The position numbers and the translations under genes are program-made. Positions 11,169-22,200 of a stretch of DNA of 64,000 bases are shown piece after piece. Under the pieces are notes generated by a model that did not search any database, was not told the DNA's origin, and saw only the letters and a list, made by a program, of their open reading frames with translations. The stretch is taken from contig OZ023269.1 of NCBI GenBank assembly GCA_964006375.1, forward strand, positions 9,417,926-9,481,925, written 5' to 3'. How positions within the stretch are numbered: position 1 is the stretch's first letter; each line of letters opens with the position of its first letter. Source of the stretch: Tillus elongatus (taxonomy: Eukaryota > Arthropoda > Insecta > Coleoptera > Cleridae).

Positions 11169-12253
11169 AACCCATCAATAGCAAATTGGACCAAGACAGA
11201 ACAACCCGGAAGGCATTCAGTATTGTAAGATAAGTGATGTCCATAAAAAAAACATGTATGAAAAAATAGGTTTGCGTCATTTATGTCGAGTTTGAGGCCA
11301 GTTCAAGCGACCAACAACGAATTTGTGATCGAAAGCTAGGAAAACTAGTAATTTTAAACAGTGCTCTTGCATAGCTTCAAGATAGCCTTACCAACAGACA
11401 TGAGATCAAAAAATTTAGTAATAGTAGTTTGAAAGAAAGAAGGAATAATGTAGAGTGTCATAAGGATCAATTCTTGGACCAGTATTATTTGACCTTTACA
11501 GAATAGATATAGCAAATATAGCATCTTCAAATTTAGTTTGTAGTAATCAATTACCATATCAACCATCGAATAGGGTAAAACTTTTTTAACAAAGTTGTTT
11601 GCAATGCAAATCACTGTAAGTCAATTATTAATGAAAATGTAAGTTTCTTCTACAAGTCTGCACGGATACAGATCTGGATTAACAAAAATTTGCTTTAATT
11701 ATTTTACCTGGCACCGTTAATCACCGATAGTGTTTGTGCAACTTTATCTAAAATCACCCGGTATAACTTTTGATATAGTAATTAAAAATAATAAAACAAT
11801 AATAAACTCTAAATGAATAATTTCAGATATACATAGATGTTCATATAGTCATATTTTGAAGTGTGTGTGCCTTTGAGATATATGTCTTTCAAGCGTAGGT
11901 GAAAAATAATGAACTTCTACATAATTTCCGATATGAGATTCTTCAATAAACGAATTTATATTTATACAAATATTCTGTACACTAAATAATTAGATAAATA
12001 AATATAGCGAGAGCCAAAATGATTTCTTCATATCAGCGATAACACATTCATTACTTAACATACAAAAAAAAAAAAAAAAAAACATATAATACATATTGAA
12101 GAATATACATGGGGGTTTTACTTCTTAAAAATTCTCTACGTTAATTGCCCTCATTCCTTATCCAGGCACCCTTTCAAATGGACGAAATCTGTTGTAACTA
12201 GTTCAAGAATATAGCGGGGGAATAACTTCAATTTCTCCTTGGATGTTTTTTAA
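11169..12253. other. No gene seen; AT-rich intergenic
   Basis: No recognisable ORF or repeat pairs. There is an A-run at 12065-12082. The segment ends at the TTAA target of the piggyBac element. Confidence 0.6.
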
Positions 12254-14815
12254 CCCTGCTGCGTCGTTTGGGTCCTTTTTGACCCAATTCGTGTTTTGTT
12301 TATCTTTTACAGCTACCATATTTGCTTTCTAACGTTGAGCTTTTATGACTTTATTTCTATAATAAATTGCCATCAATTTTTGTTAAATTATAACTTTAAT
12401 TCTTCTGTCAGTAAAATTTTGCACACTTAAGCTGTTCGGGTCACTTTTGTCCAGGAGATTCATATCATTGTTTGTATCGTTTACTGATCTGTTCCTTCCG
12501 TTTGCTGACTTAATGTGTGTAATAAAGCAAAGTGATACATGTTTGACTTCTGACCTTCTACCAGTCTACCTGATTACCTACTCGTCTGCCGGCTTGCCCG
12601 ACTTCTTAGAACGTAACTCGCATGTCTTTACTTCCTCTACGGTGTAGCTTATAGGGACAGCATATTTTCATTTCAGTTCGTCTTTCGATTTTGTGAAGAA
12701 TATATGTTCGTTTGTTTCTTGCAATGCCTCGTAAAGTTATGTAGTCTCATACCAGACCACAAAAAGAATTAGAAGAAGCACTGGAGACTTCAGATATAAA
12801 ATCTATAGATTTTGACAATCTAGCGGACGAGTGGGACCCATCTGATGAAGAGGAGTTATGTTCCGAAGCGGATGACTGTTTCTGATGTAAATGATAGTGA
12901 TTCCGAAGAAGACGAATTGGAGGAGCTAGTTGATGTATCTCAAAGTATGTTATCAAAGGACAAACATATTCAATGGTCTTCTGAACCTGCAGCTCAACGA
13001 GGCAGATATGGTTCTCAAAATGTAATTTCTGTAACACCTCGACCTACTAGATACGCCGCTTCAATAGCCAAAGATGAGTTGTCCACTTTTTAATTATTTC
13101 TTACACCGGAAATTGAAACAATAATATTGACATACACAAATATAGAAGGCCGTCGACTTTACGGAGATAACTGGAAAAACTTCGATGTTATAGATTTACA
13201 TTCCTATATTGGTTCTGTTGATCTTAGCCGGTGTTTTCAAATCTCACAATGAATCTACAGAAAGTTTGTGGGATGCTGAAATGGGACGTAATATATTTCG
13301 AGCCACTATGTCTTTGGAAAAATTCAAAAAAATTTCAAGAGTGATAAGGTTTGATAATAAAAATACCAGACAAGAAAGACGAAAACGTGATAAATTCGCA
13401 GCGATTAGAGAGCTTTGAGACAAATGGGTGAAAATTCTTCCAAAACTGTTCATTCGTGATGCTTATGTAACAATTGACGAGCAGTTGGTTGGATTCAGAG
13501 GCAGATGCCCTTTCAGACAGTATGTGCCGAGTAAACCGGCAAGGTATGGTATTAAGTTCTGGGTTTTGTGTGACAACCTTACTGCATATGTCTGGAATAT
13601 TCAACCTTATATTGGCAAACCCCCTGATGAGACCAAGGAAAAAAATCAAGGTATGAGAACTGTTTTAGATTTATCTCAAGGTCTAAAAGGCCATAACGTC
13701 ACTTGCGATCAATTTTTTTTTACAAGTTACGAGCTTGGACAGATGTTACTAAAACGAAATATTACATTGATTGGCACTGTAAGAAATAACAAAACTTTTA
13801 TTCCACCAGAATTAATTTGCTAGAAAGTACCGAAAATGACTTCTAGATTTGCATTTACTAATAATACAAGATTGGTATCATATATCCCTAGGAAATCAAA
13901 TAAATGTGTGGTGTTGCTAAGTACATTACATTGTGATAAAGTAATATCAGTGGAAAAAGACAATAAGCCCCTGATTATTTTAGACTACAATAAAACTAAG
14001 GGATCAGTATATAGGAATGATTCTGTTACTTTTGTTGCCTTTCTACCTAAAAATGTGACCATTCAGACACACTAGGACTAGATGCACATATTTCTTGATT
14101 GAAACATGACACCGATGGGTAATAAATTTTACTGTACACAACACAAGAGAAAATATTTATGGGTTCTTCCACTTAGACAATGATAAAGTCCCCCTTACCA
14201 CTTTTTGTTTTTCGGTAGCATTTTACACAACAAGACGCAAAACAAACCGCCGGCCTTTGACAGTTTTTTATAATATTCTTCACATAAGCGCATACAACTC
14301 CTACTTTTGTTCGAAAAAATATGTAACACAACAGGCTCAAAAAGTCTGTGAGGGCGCACAGTTTTTACAACGTGTGGGCATGGTGCTGGTAAAACCACAC
14401 ATTGAAAGAAGAACCAACTTGCCTAGAACTAAAGCCACCAAAAACGTAGTAGAAACTATAAAAGGAGTCAGAGTAAACGTTCAAGAAAATGAAGCTTCAA
14501 CATCAGTGTTACCAAAAAAAAAAAAAACAGGAAGGTGCTATTTGTGCCAAAAAACTGACAATAAAAGTTCAAGTGTGTGTTCTGAGTGTAAAAATTTTGT
14601 TGCAAAAAACATCTACTACATGTAATCAGTGCTATGAGTAATATTTTTTTTATTTTTAATTATAATACTGCTGGTAAAATAAGTTATGTTACCAAAATAA
14701 ATTTTTACTACGATAATTTTTAATTTATTATAAATACTTTTGTCACTTTATATACATGGGTCACTTATGACCAGAGCAGCTCAGGTGTAAGGTAAATGCA
14801 AACGGCGCAGCAGGG
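12254..14815 (+). mobile_element. Complete piggyBac-type transposon, inactive
   Basis: Terminal inverted repeats CCCTGCTGCGTCGTTTG (12254-12270) and, reversed, CCCTGCTGCGCCGTTTG (14799-14815) differ at one of 17 positions. The left end is preceded by TTAA (12250-12253), the obligate piggyBac target. The right end is followed by TTAG, a one-base decay of TTAA. Just inside the ends GGGTC..TGACC sub-terminal inverted repeats are present (12270-12285 and 14759-14773). The 2562-bp length is normal for the family. The transposase inside is broken. Confidence 0.93.
12724..14625 (+). pseudogene. piggyBac transposase, frameshifted
   Basis: Starting at MPRKVM (ATG 12724, stop at codon 7) the remnant runs through an acidic N-terminus (DEWDPSDEEE, DSDSEEDELEEL), the domain start MGRNIFRATMSLEKFKKIS, then the DDE core: YVTIDEQLVGFRGRCPFRQY (first Asp 13476-13478) and VTCDQFFFTSYELG (second Asp 13707-13709). 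The third Asp region (GVD..DQM in relatives) is lost in the damaged stretch 14070-14220, after which YTTRRKTNRRPLTVFYNIL resumes. The C-terminal Cys-rich domain (CYLCQK...VCSEC) ends at 14625. At least four frame breaks make it non-functional. Confidence 0.92.
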
Positions 14816-14936
14816 TTAGGCTTCTCTAGATCTCTAGGTGCTCTGAATAACACCAAAGGAAAAAGTTAGGGGTAGTAATGTCAGGAAATCTCGTAGGCCA
14901 ATGCAGATCACGATTTGAAGAAATGAGCCTGTTTGG

Positions 14937-17052
14937 AAGAGGTGTGCGAACCCATGTTATGTTCGAACCGAACTATGAACGAACCCAAGCAAATATGTTG
15001 CCTCGAACTTCGAACCTGAGGAATCGTATATCAAGGTTCACAGTCGAACTTTAAATCGAACCTCGAACTAACCAACATTTTTGAATCTTCATGTATCATT
15101 TCCTTAAATACAAAATTTAGGTATATTGTAACATACAATATTTGATACGTAAAAGATCTCCATTCGTTTTACAAAAAGGAAGAGTTCGATAAAATTTGCA
15201 GGTTGATTGGGTGAAAGTGACTCCCAGTGCCAAAATTGTAGCTGTCTCTTGATTCTGAAAATTTAAGTGTTTTGTATCATTGTTAAATAAAACATGTTTA
15301 AACTAGTTTTTTCAAAGGCAATCTGCAATTATTTATTTTATTTTTTTATACACCATCCAACAGCTTAAAGCCAAACTAAGGATGGGCCGATATACAAAAC
15401 ATAATAACAAACAGTAATCATACAAACTACACAAAAGAGAGTTACAAATTAGATCGGTTTGAAAACATTTTTATCTCTGATATATTACATGAGAAGATAT
15501 CTAGGCTGTCCTGCAATACAGAGTAATCATTGCACATCTGGTAAATTGGAGACGATCACAGCAATCGTGTACGAGCAGTCGGGAGATAGAATGTGCCTGG
15601 AAAACGTGCTGCAATACAAGGCACATTGAAATTAAGTTGCTGAAGCAGATTAGGGCAATCGAACACAGAATTAACCAGTTTGTATAAAAATGTAACGAAA
15701 CTGCACTGCCTGCGCATCGACAGACTCTGCAGACCAAAGCGAAGAAGTAAACCCTCCTGAGGAAAACCAATAGAAGGATATCGACCATCCTCACGAAAGC
15801 TAAGAAATTTTCTTTGCACTGATTCTAGGCTTGCCACATGTATCCCATAAGTAGGAGCCCACACAATTGAACCATATTCAAGTCTGGACCTAACCAAACA
15901 ACGAAAGAGCAGGAGGAGGGTGTCAGTCTGTGAGAAATTTTTGCTGTTTCTAATCAGGAACCCAAGAGTTTTGTAGGCAGAACTGACAGTCTGCTCATAG
16001 TGCGGTTTAAAAGATAGGGTACCATCAAAACAATTCAAAGGTCCCTGACTGTCCCGGGGCGATCAAGTGGAAGCCCTCTTATATTGTACCTGAAAGTTAT
16101 TGCGTGTTTATTTCGAGTAAAGGACATCACACAACACTTGGAAACATTCATAGAAAGACCACTCTGACAACACCATTCATCAAGGATTGAAGACAGCTCT
16201 GGAGCTGCAAACAGTCATCAACACTCGAAATATTTGTGAAAATCTTAATATCATCTGCATACATTAAAAAAGGAACATGCAAAACATGTTTGACTGGGTC
16301 AATAAATATATTAAACAGTAATGGAGCGAGTATGGAGCCCTGGGACACTCTGGAAGTTATGTGATAGGTGTCACACCTGAAGCCACCAACCTCAACAAAC
16401 TGCCTCCTCCATCCAGGTAAGATCTGAACAAGCCAAGCAAGCCCTCGGAGAATCCGATAGCCCTCATCCTGTCAATCAGAACAGAATGATTTAGACAATC
16501 GAAGGCCTTACATAGATCAGTATACACAACATCAACCTGTGAAAAGCGGTTGAGAGCGGACACAATGAACTGTGTAACATCAACTATATTCGTCACAGTC
16601 GACCTCCCTGGAATGAAACCATGCTGAGAAATAGAGAGTCTGTTTTTGATATGAAACAGTATTCGCCGAATTATCATCATAAAACACTGTCATCATAATG
16701 TTGTTACCGAAAAAGGTGTTGTGATGCTGGGATATATAAAAAATCAATTCTGTGATTGTTAAATGGCTCTTGTCATGTCTCAAACGGTCCCGCCAACTGT
16801 CAAAAACATGCACAAGTAAAATCTCCTGAAATTACGGAATCGACTCAATGAAATCGATAACGAGTTTTAGGCTCCGCTTACGACAGCTTTGAATGCCTGT
16901 AAAGTTAAATTTCGAAGTATTTTTGAGCAATGAAGTACAAACAATTTTGGAGAGTTACATATTAAGAATTTCGAACTACTTTAACATCGCCTAGTGCAAA
17001 CAATTTTTCGAACGGATCGTTCAGTTTAAAATTTCGAAGCTTCGTACACCTC
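14937..17052. mobile_element. hAT-like element split by a LINE
   Basis: The left end AGAGGTGTGCGAAC (14938) mirrors the right end GCTTCGTACACCTCT (17038-17052), giving TIRs of the AGAGGTGTRCGAA type seen in hAT elements. Inside both ends are degenerate TTCGAAC-rich repeats (14960-15075 and 16905-17040). The two halves are separated by the LINE at about 15330-16700. No transposase is left and I see no 8-bp target duplication. Confidence 0.55.
15330..16700 (-). mobile_element. Jockey-like LINE reverse-transcriptase fragment
   Basis: The minus strand carries RLSISQHGFIPGRSTVTNI, VYTDLCKAFDCLNHSVLI (fingers and palm), SQGSILAPLLFNIFID, then the catalytic box MYADDIKIF (about 16263-16237), and KTLGFLIRNSKNFSQ with RSRLEYGSIVWAP (thumb). 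Two frame breaks separate the parts (near 16350 and 16040). Upstream fingers and the endonuclease are missing. It sits inside the TTCGAA-rich hAT-like element and is antisense to that element's plus-strand reading. Confidence 0.88.
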
Positions 17053-17200
17053 TAGTCTCTAACAAGATCCCCATATTTTGTCTTGCAGTATGAAAGGGCC
17101 CATTGTGGCCTACTTGCTTGGCGTTAGCCTTCCCACCACTGCTACTACTACACCTTTAGTCTCTAACAAGATCGCTATACTTTGTCTTGTAGTATGAAAG
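17053..17200 (+). mobile_element. 60-bp LINE tail flanked by a 44-bp duplication
   Basis: Segments 17053-17096 and 17157-17200 are 44-bp near-identical direct repeats (TAGTCTCTAACAAGAT...AGTATGAAAG, four differences). Between them lies GGCCCATTGTGGCCTACTTG...CTACTACTAC, which matches the 3' end of the LINE seen on the minus strand at about 57580-57660 (same GTTAGCC..CCACCACTGCT and CTA-repeat tail). This is a severely 5'-truncated retro-insertion with an unusually long target duplication. Confidence 0.8.
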
Positions 17201-17204
17201 GTGC

Positions 17205-17820
17205 ATCATCTTGTTGGAAAAGTAATTGTTTTCTTGAAGTTGTGGTATAGTAAATGTCTAGGGTGTATGTGTATACTGTTCAGAATTGACTGTGACCGTT
17301 TTATATTCTTAAAAAAAAGCTGGTCTGTGATCCTTGGTGGATAATGTAAAGGTCTTTCATAATTTTGACATGAGTTTTCTGTACCCCGTAGCAAAAATTC
17401 TATGTATTGATCTTGCCACGTAAAGTAAAGTGAGTTCGTCACTCATGAAAAATACATTGTGCAATATCTGGTTGATTACTCTCAACTCCAAAAAACTCTG
17501 ACAAAACTCGGTACGGCACAGTTTATCATGCTCAGTTAACCTCTCAACTACTGCTATTCTGCACGGATGGAATCTTCGGGTACTTGTGGCACATAAATGT
17601 AACGCTGTTGCATGTCGTCTAGCTGATCGAGTTGGACTACGAAGAATTATCTTGCCGGTTTTTTATTTTCAGAATTGCATGCTCATCGCCTCTTGCAAGT
17701 TTACCAGTTGATTTTCCTTTAACTGACCCATTATTTTGCCACTTACTAAACCAATATGAAATTACACTTCGACTCGGAATATTACAAACATTAAACTGAT
17801 GACGAAATCACCATTGAGTT
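17205..17820 (-). pseudogene. Tc1/mariner-superfamily transposase remnant
   Basis: Minus-strand frames give an HTH-like piece (SRSVISYWFSKWQNNGSVKG near 17760-17700), then TLRGKINT, GTENSCQNYERPL and LLFQQDDAPF near 17222-17205. The last resembles the FQQDGAP..H catalytic block of Tc1/mariner-type DDE transposases, truncated after it. Many stops and frameshifts are present and no terminal repeats were found. It adjoins the 44-bp duplication. Confidence 0.5.
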
Positions 17821-18248
17821 ACAATAGCTATAGAACTAATTTTAATCAATTTTGAACATAAAATATGTGTTCTGTATAATCGAGTGCTCCATTCTGACAA
17901 CTATCAAAATATCCTCTTTCGAATGTTTAATGCCAAATGTTTTGAATTTTTTTAATGCCAAAGAAATGAACAAATCATTTTGGCCCTCACTGTATGATAT
18001 TAAACTTGCTTTATTGAAATAACCATGGAGATACCACACATAAGATGAAATAACCAGTCTATTAAAATTTTATTTTTCAATAATTCAACATTACAATAAC
18101 TATTATTATATGATTATATCACATATCAGTTTGAATTATAAATAATAAACATATTAAAATTATCTACCTACTGTGAAATCAATAAGTTTGTTCAATTGGC
18201 AAAGAACTAATTCAATAGATTAAGGAACATTTCACTAAAAATCGACTA

Positions 18249-18591
18249 CAGTAGAGTCGTAACTGTGAGGAGATTGTTTTAAATTTATTGGACATCCAAT
18301 CAGAAAATTTTGACAGTGATTCATGGAAAAGTACTAAAAACAGATGTAAAAACTTTCTCTTTGGTTTCACAACAATAAAACCTTTTCTAGAGCTTGTTTT
18401 GAGTTTACAGTGTTGTAAAAGTGAAATCAGTTACAGAGGCCATAAGGTTGTCCTGAAACTAGAGTTTTACATCTATATTTATAATCCACATTACGCCAGT
18501 TTTAAGCGTTAGTTCTGTAAGATTTAATTATCACGGATTTTAATTTGTACCTTATTTCTTTAGTTATCCAAGTAACTTCTGGACTCTACTG
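18249..18591. mobile_element. pogo/Tigger-type MITE
   Basis: CAGTAGAGTC at 18249 mirrors GACTCTACTG ending at 18591, and each end is flanked by the dinucleotide TA (18247-18248, 18592-18593). This fits a 343-bp non-autonomous pogo-type element with TA target duplication. The 74-codon ORF inside (18288-18512) shows no family resemblance. Confidence 0.7.
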
Positions 18592-19036
18592 TATTTGTCT
18601 ATTTTTTAAATAAAAATCAGAGAAAAGAAAACGCTCATTTCGGAGCAAGGTCAGTTAAATGTCCTCAATATGCTGAATTTAACATTATAAAATAATAACC
18701 ATATACTATAATTTGATATATTACTATTTCCTGATATAATTAAACTTTTAAAGTAAGTTTATAATAACATTTACTTTTACAATACTTATTTAAGAGAGCA
18801 GTAGCCAGAAAAATAACAGCACAATAACATGAAACGCTTTTCAGTGGACACCTTTACAAGCATTCACCTTTAACAAAATTACAGAATTAAAACAACAATA
18901 TAAAAGCAATGAAGGAAATGCAAAAATTCATTTGAAACAATCGACACAACACACATACATATTGTCTGGATTCATACTTTAATCTAAATTTAATTCATTT
19001 TAGAAGCAATTATTGAATGGGAAAATAAGGGCATAT

Positions 19037-19062
19037 TTTATTATCTCTGTGTGCATTTTATT
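19037..19062 (-). promoter_or_regulatory. Polyadenylation signals of the adaptin gene
   Basis: Two AATAAA hexamers lie on the minus strand, at 19062-19057 and 19042-19037, 63 and 83 nt past the adaptin stop codon at 19125-19127. This implies a very short 3' UTR of roughly 90-110 nt. Position supports use; which site is used is not visible. Confidence 0.65.
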
Positions 19063-19124
19063 CGAAATATGCTGGTCATAAATCTAAATGGAATGCACCC
19101 TCTGATGAATATTTTCTATTTTAC

Positions 19125-19202
19125 TTAAAATTGATCAGCTAAAAGTTCACAGACTTCAACTGATACACTCTCCTTGCTTGAACGGACTGTTAATCTATAC
19201 AT
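19125..19202 (-). CDS. AP-2alpha: AP-2 alpha, last coding exon (26 codons)
   Basis: After the acceptor TTTCAG the frame reads [15 protein letters not shown] then [10 protein letters not shown] and stop TAA (19127-19125). This is the conserved C-terminus of alpha-adaptin (family form M(F/Y)RLT.R.S...V.R..CELL..QF). It is 5.9 kb from exon k and too short to stand out as an ORF; it was found by searching for the expected C-terminus. Phase 0 on both sides and nearby polyadenylation signals agree. Confidence 0.95.
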   Translation of the reverse strand: MYRLTVRSSKESVSVEVCELLADQF

Positions 19203-22200
19203 CTGAAACAAATAACAAAACATGTTAAAATATAATCATAATATTTATTGTCTCTACTCTGTTTTACAGCCATAAGAAGGACACGAACTAAATAAGACTA
19301 AACAGGGTACCCAATAGAAATAAAAAATCAAATTCCCTGACATTTTCAGGCCCAAGTGATTTATTCATAATACTCGTAATGAACAACACACATCTCTGAT
19401 ACTTTTTTATTAAAAATAATAAAAATTCTGGTTTTTTTATAATCATTATCAAAAACATAAATATGGTTAATTCTGTTAACTAATTCAGAAACGTGATAAA
19501 TTTCTCCCTGTCAAATTACTGAACTACTTAAGCAAATCATGGTATGAATTTTTGAAAGTTCGCGTCAGCTTATTGTTTCTATATTTCTCACTTCTCATAA
19601 TTTCTTTACACCATCATACACAATGCGTTGCAATGGTAAACTTTTCTCTTCTGGATTACAATACAAATACCCATTTTTTTTTTGTTCCCTCAGGGCTCGT
19701 CCGCGGCCTTGCCGCCCCGATAGCACCGCAATACAAATACCCATATACAAATGTCAAATATTTACGCTCCAACTTCAACTCTATGTCACATGATATCATA
19801 AATGTTAAAATATAATAAACACATTTATGCAGCTTTACGCCGCCAATAGATAGAACACATTTTGCATTTTATGCATTCAAGGAGGAGCATTCCAAGTGAG
19901 ATACCCGAATGAGACATGTTTGAGATAGATAAAGAAGACATTATATTATATCGCCGTATGACATGTCGCGCGTTCATTGACGCTTTCAATTAATATACCA
20001 AACAGCAGCCCTAGGAGAAAATATTTATGTAAAAAAACAAACATATAATATAAATATATGAAATCAAAATAAAAACAAATCTGCTAGTGACACAATTTTA
20101 TAAATATATAATTTCCAGGTCTACTGAACGATCTCCATGACATTTGAGCAAAATCACGAATTTCCCTGACATTTTAGGGGTTCTTTCAAATTCCCTGATT
20201 TTTCCAGGTCGCTGGGTACCCTGCTAAATAAGTGTATATTACAATAAAATACGAGGGCGGGTCATTAAGTCCGTGACTTTTTGAATTTCCTGCCTTTTCA
20301 CAGGAAGGGCAACACTGCTCCTGTCAACAAGCATCTGTCAGTTGACTCCTTTCAAATTTTGAACAAGCTGCGTTATTTAGTTTGTGTTAGATAGCCATTG
20401 AAAGCAGACAACCTCTTGAGTTATAATGAAAATGGAAAAAAGTGAATTTCATGTGCTTATCAAACATTATCTTTAGCGGAAAAAAACCATCACTCAAACC
20501 AAGGCTAAGCTTGATAAATACTATGGGGACTCTGCACCATCAATTTCCATCGTAAAAAAGTGGTTTACTTAATTTCGTTGCGGCCGTACAAGCACAAACG
20601 ATGCCGAACGTTCTGGACCCCTAGTGGAGATCGCTACACCCGAAACAATTGAAAAAATTCACGATATGGTGTTGGCCGAGCGGAGATTGAAAGTGCGGGA
20701 GATTGTGAAAGTCACAGGCATATCAGATGGCTCAGTGGTTTCGATTTTGCATGATCACTTGGATATGATAAAGCTATCCGCAAGATGGATGCCGCGTTTG
20801 CTCACAATCGACCACAAACGCAATCGTGTGACAACATTGAAGGAGTGTTTGGCGTTGTTCAACCGCAGTAGGTACGAGTTTTTGTGCCTTTCATAACCGT
20901 GGACGAAAGATAGATTCACCACAACACACCAGAGACCCAGCAGCCGTCAAAACAGTGGGTTTCTCCGTGCCAATCGGCGCCGAAGAAGCCCAAGGTGGGT
21001 TTGTCAGCCAATAAACTCATGGCGACCGTTTTTTTGGGATGCACGCGGTATAATCCACATTAATTACCTTCAAAAGGGAAGAACAATCAATGGCAAATAT
21101 CATACCAACTTATTGGACCGATTCAATGACAATTTGAAGAAAAAACGACCGCATTTAGCAAAGAAAAAAGTTCTTTTCCACCGAGGCAATGCAAGCGTCA
21201 GAAAGTCATGTGAAAGTTCCCAGCCTCCAAGCCCAAGAAGAAAATAAAACAGATTCATCCAAGATCATGCAACTACTAGAGAAAATAGCAGAGCAAATAG
21301 GGCCTACGTCTCATGGACACCTAATAAGACCTCACTGTGCAAATGCCTTGCCGTAGTCTCAGCATATAAGGGACATATAAGAGGCGAATGTTGGGCTCTA
21401 AGATCATGTGCAAGGGAGAAAGTGAAGCTAAGGCCGGTAACCATTTCTCGGGTTGCCGATTCTGGCAGCGCTCTCTTCGTAGACAGATACGTAAGCAGTA
21501 ATAAGACCCAGATGGTCATCGACACAGGTGCACCTAGGATGATTATTTGCTGCGACATGGCTCCAAGATGGCGAGTAAGAGAACCAGACAGAGTAAATGC
21601 AGCCGGTAGTGATCGGATCCAGGTATTTGGCGAAACTGACGTCAAGCTGCAAATTGAATTACATGGAAGGCAAAGCAGAAAGCGATAGTCGCCGCCATGC
21701 CAGACCCGATTATAATTGGCTTGGACATACTTCAAGGTCAGTGCGTTAAACTTGATCTTGGTACTAACATCCTGACTATCGGCGGTGAAGAATTAATAAT
21801 GTCGCCTGGCAGTAACCTGGTATTGCGGAAAATCACCATAAAGGAAAATAGCAACATCTGCCGTGAAAGTGCCATTCCAGAAAAGAGAGCTGTGAGAGGA
21901 AGAGACGACCCAGCTACTCAGCCAGAAGCAAGTGGAGAAGTTATAAAAGAAATACAAGACGAAGGGTGTAGTTCGCTGGTCAAAGTTATACCCCCATGGG
22001 TCCGGGGACAAGCTAAAAGAGTAGGCCCAATGTAACTCCTGCCTGTCATATGAGGCGACTAATTGTAGTGAAACACTGGCGAGAGTCTGGTCCAGACGAG
22101 TCTGGAGGGAGGCGAATGTCTCTGGGGAGTGATATACAACCTGGATCTTGAGGTCTCCACTGTAAGCTTCAAAATGGACAATTGACCTCACCTGGTTATT

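Noticed and set aside
16690..16815. Extra LINE coding upstream of the 15330-16700 fragment
   Set aside because: The 77-codon ORF there has no reverse-transcriptase motif beyond the overlap, so I ended the element near 16700.
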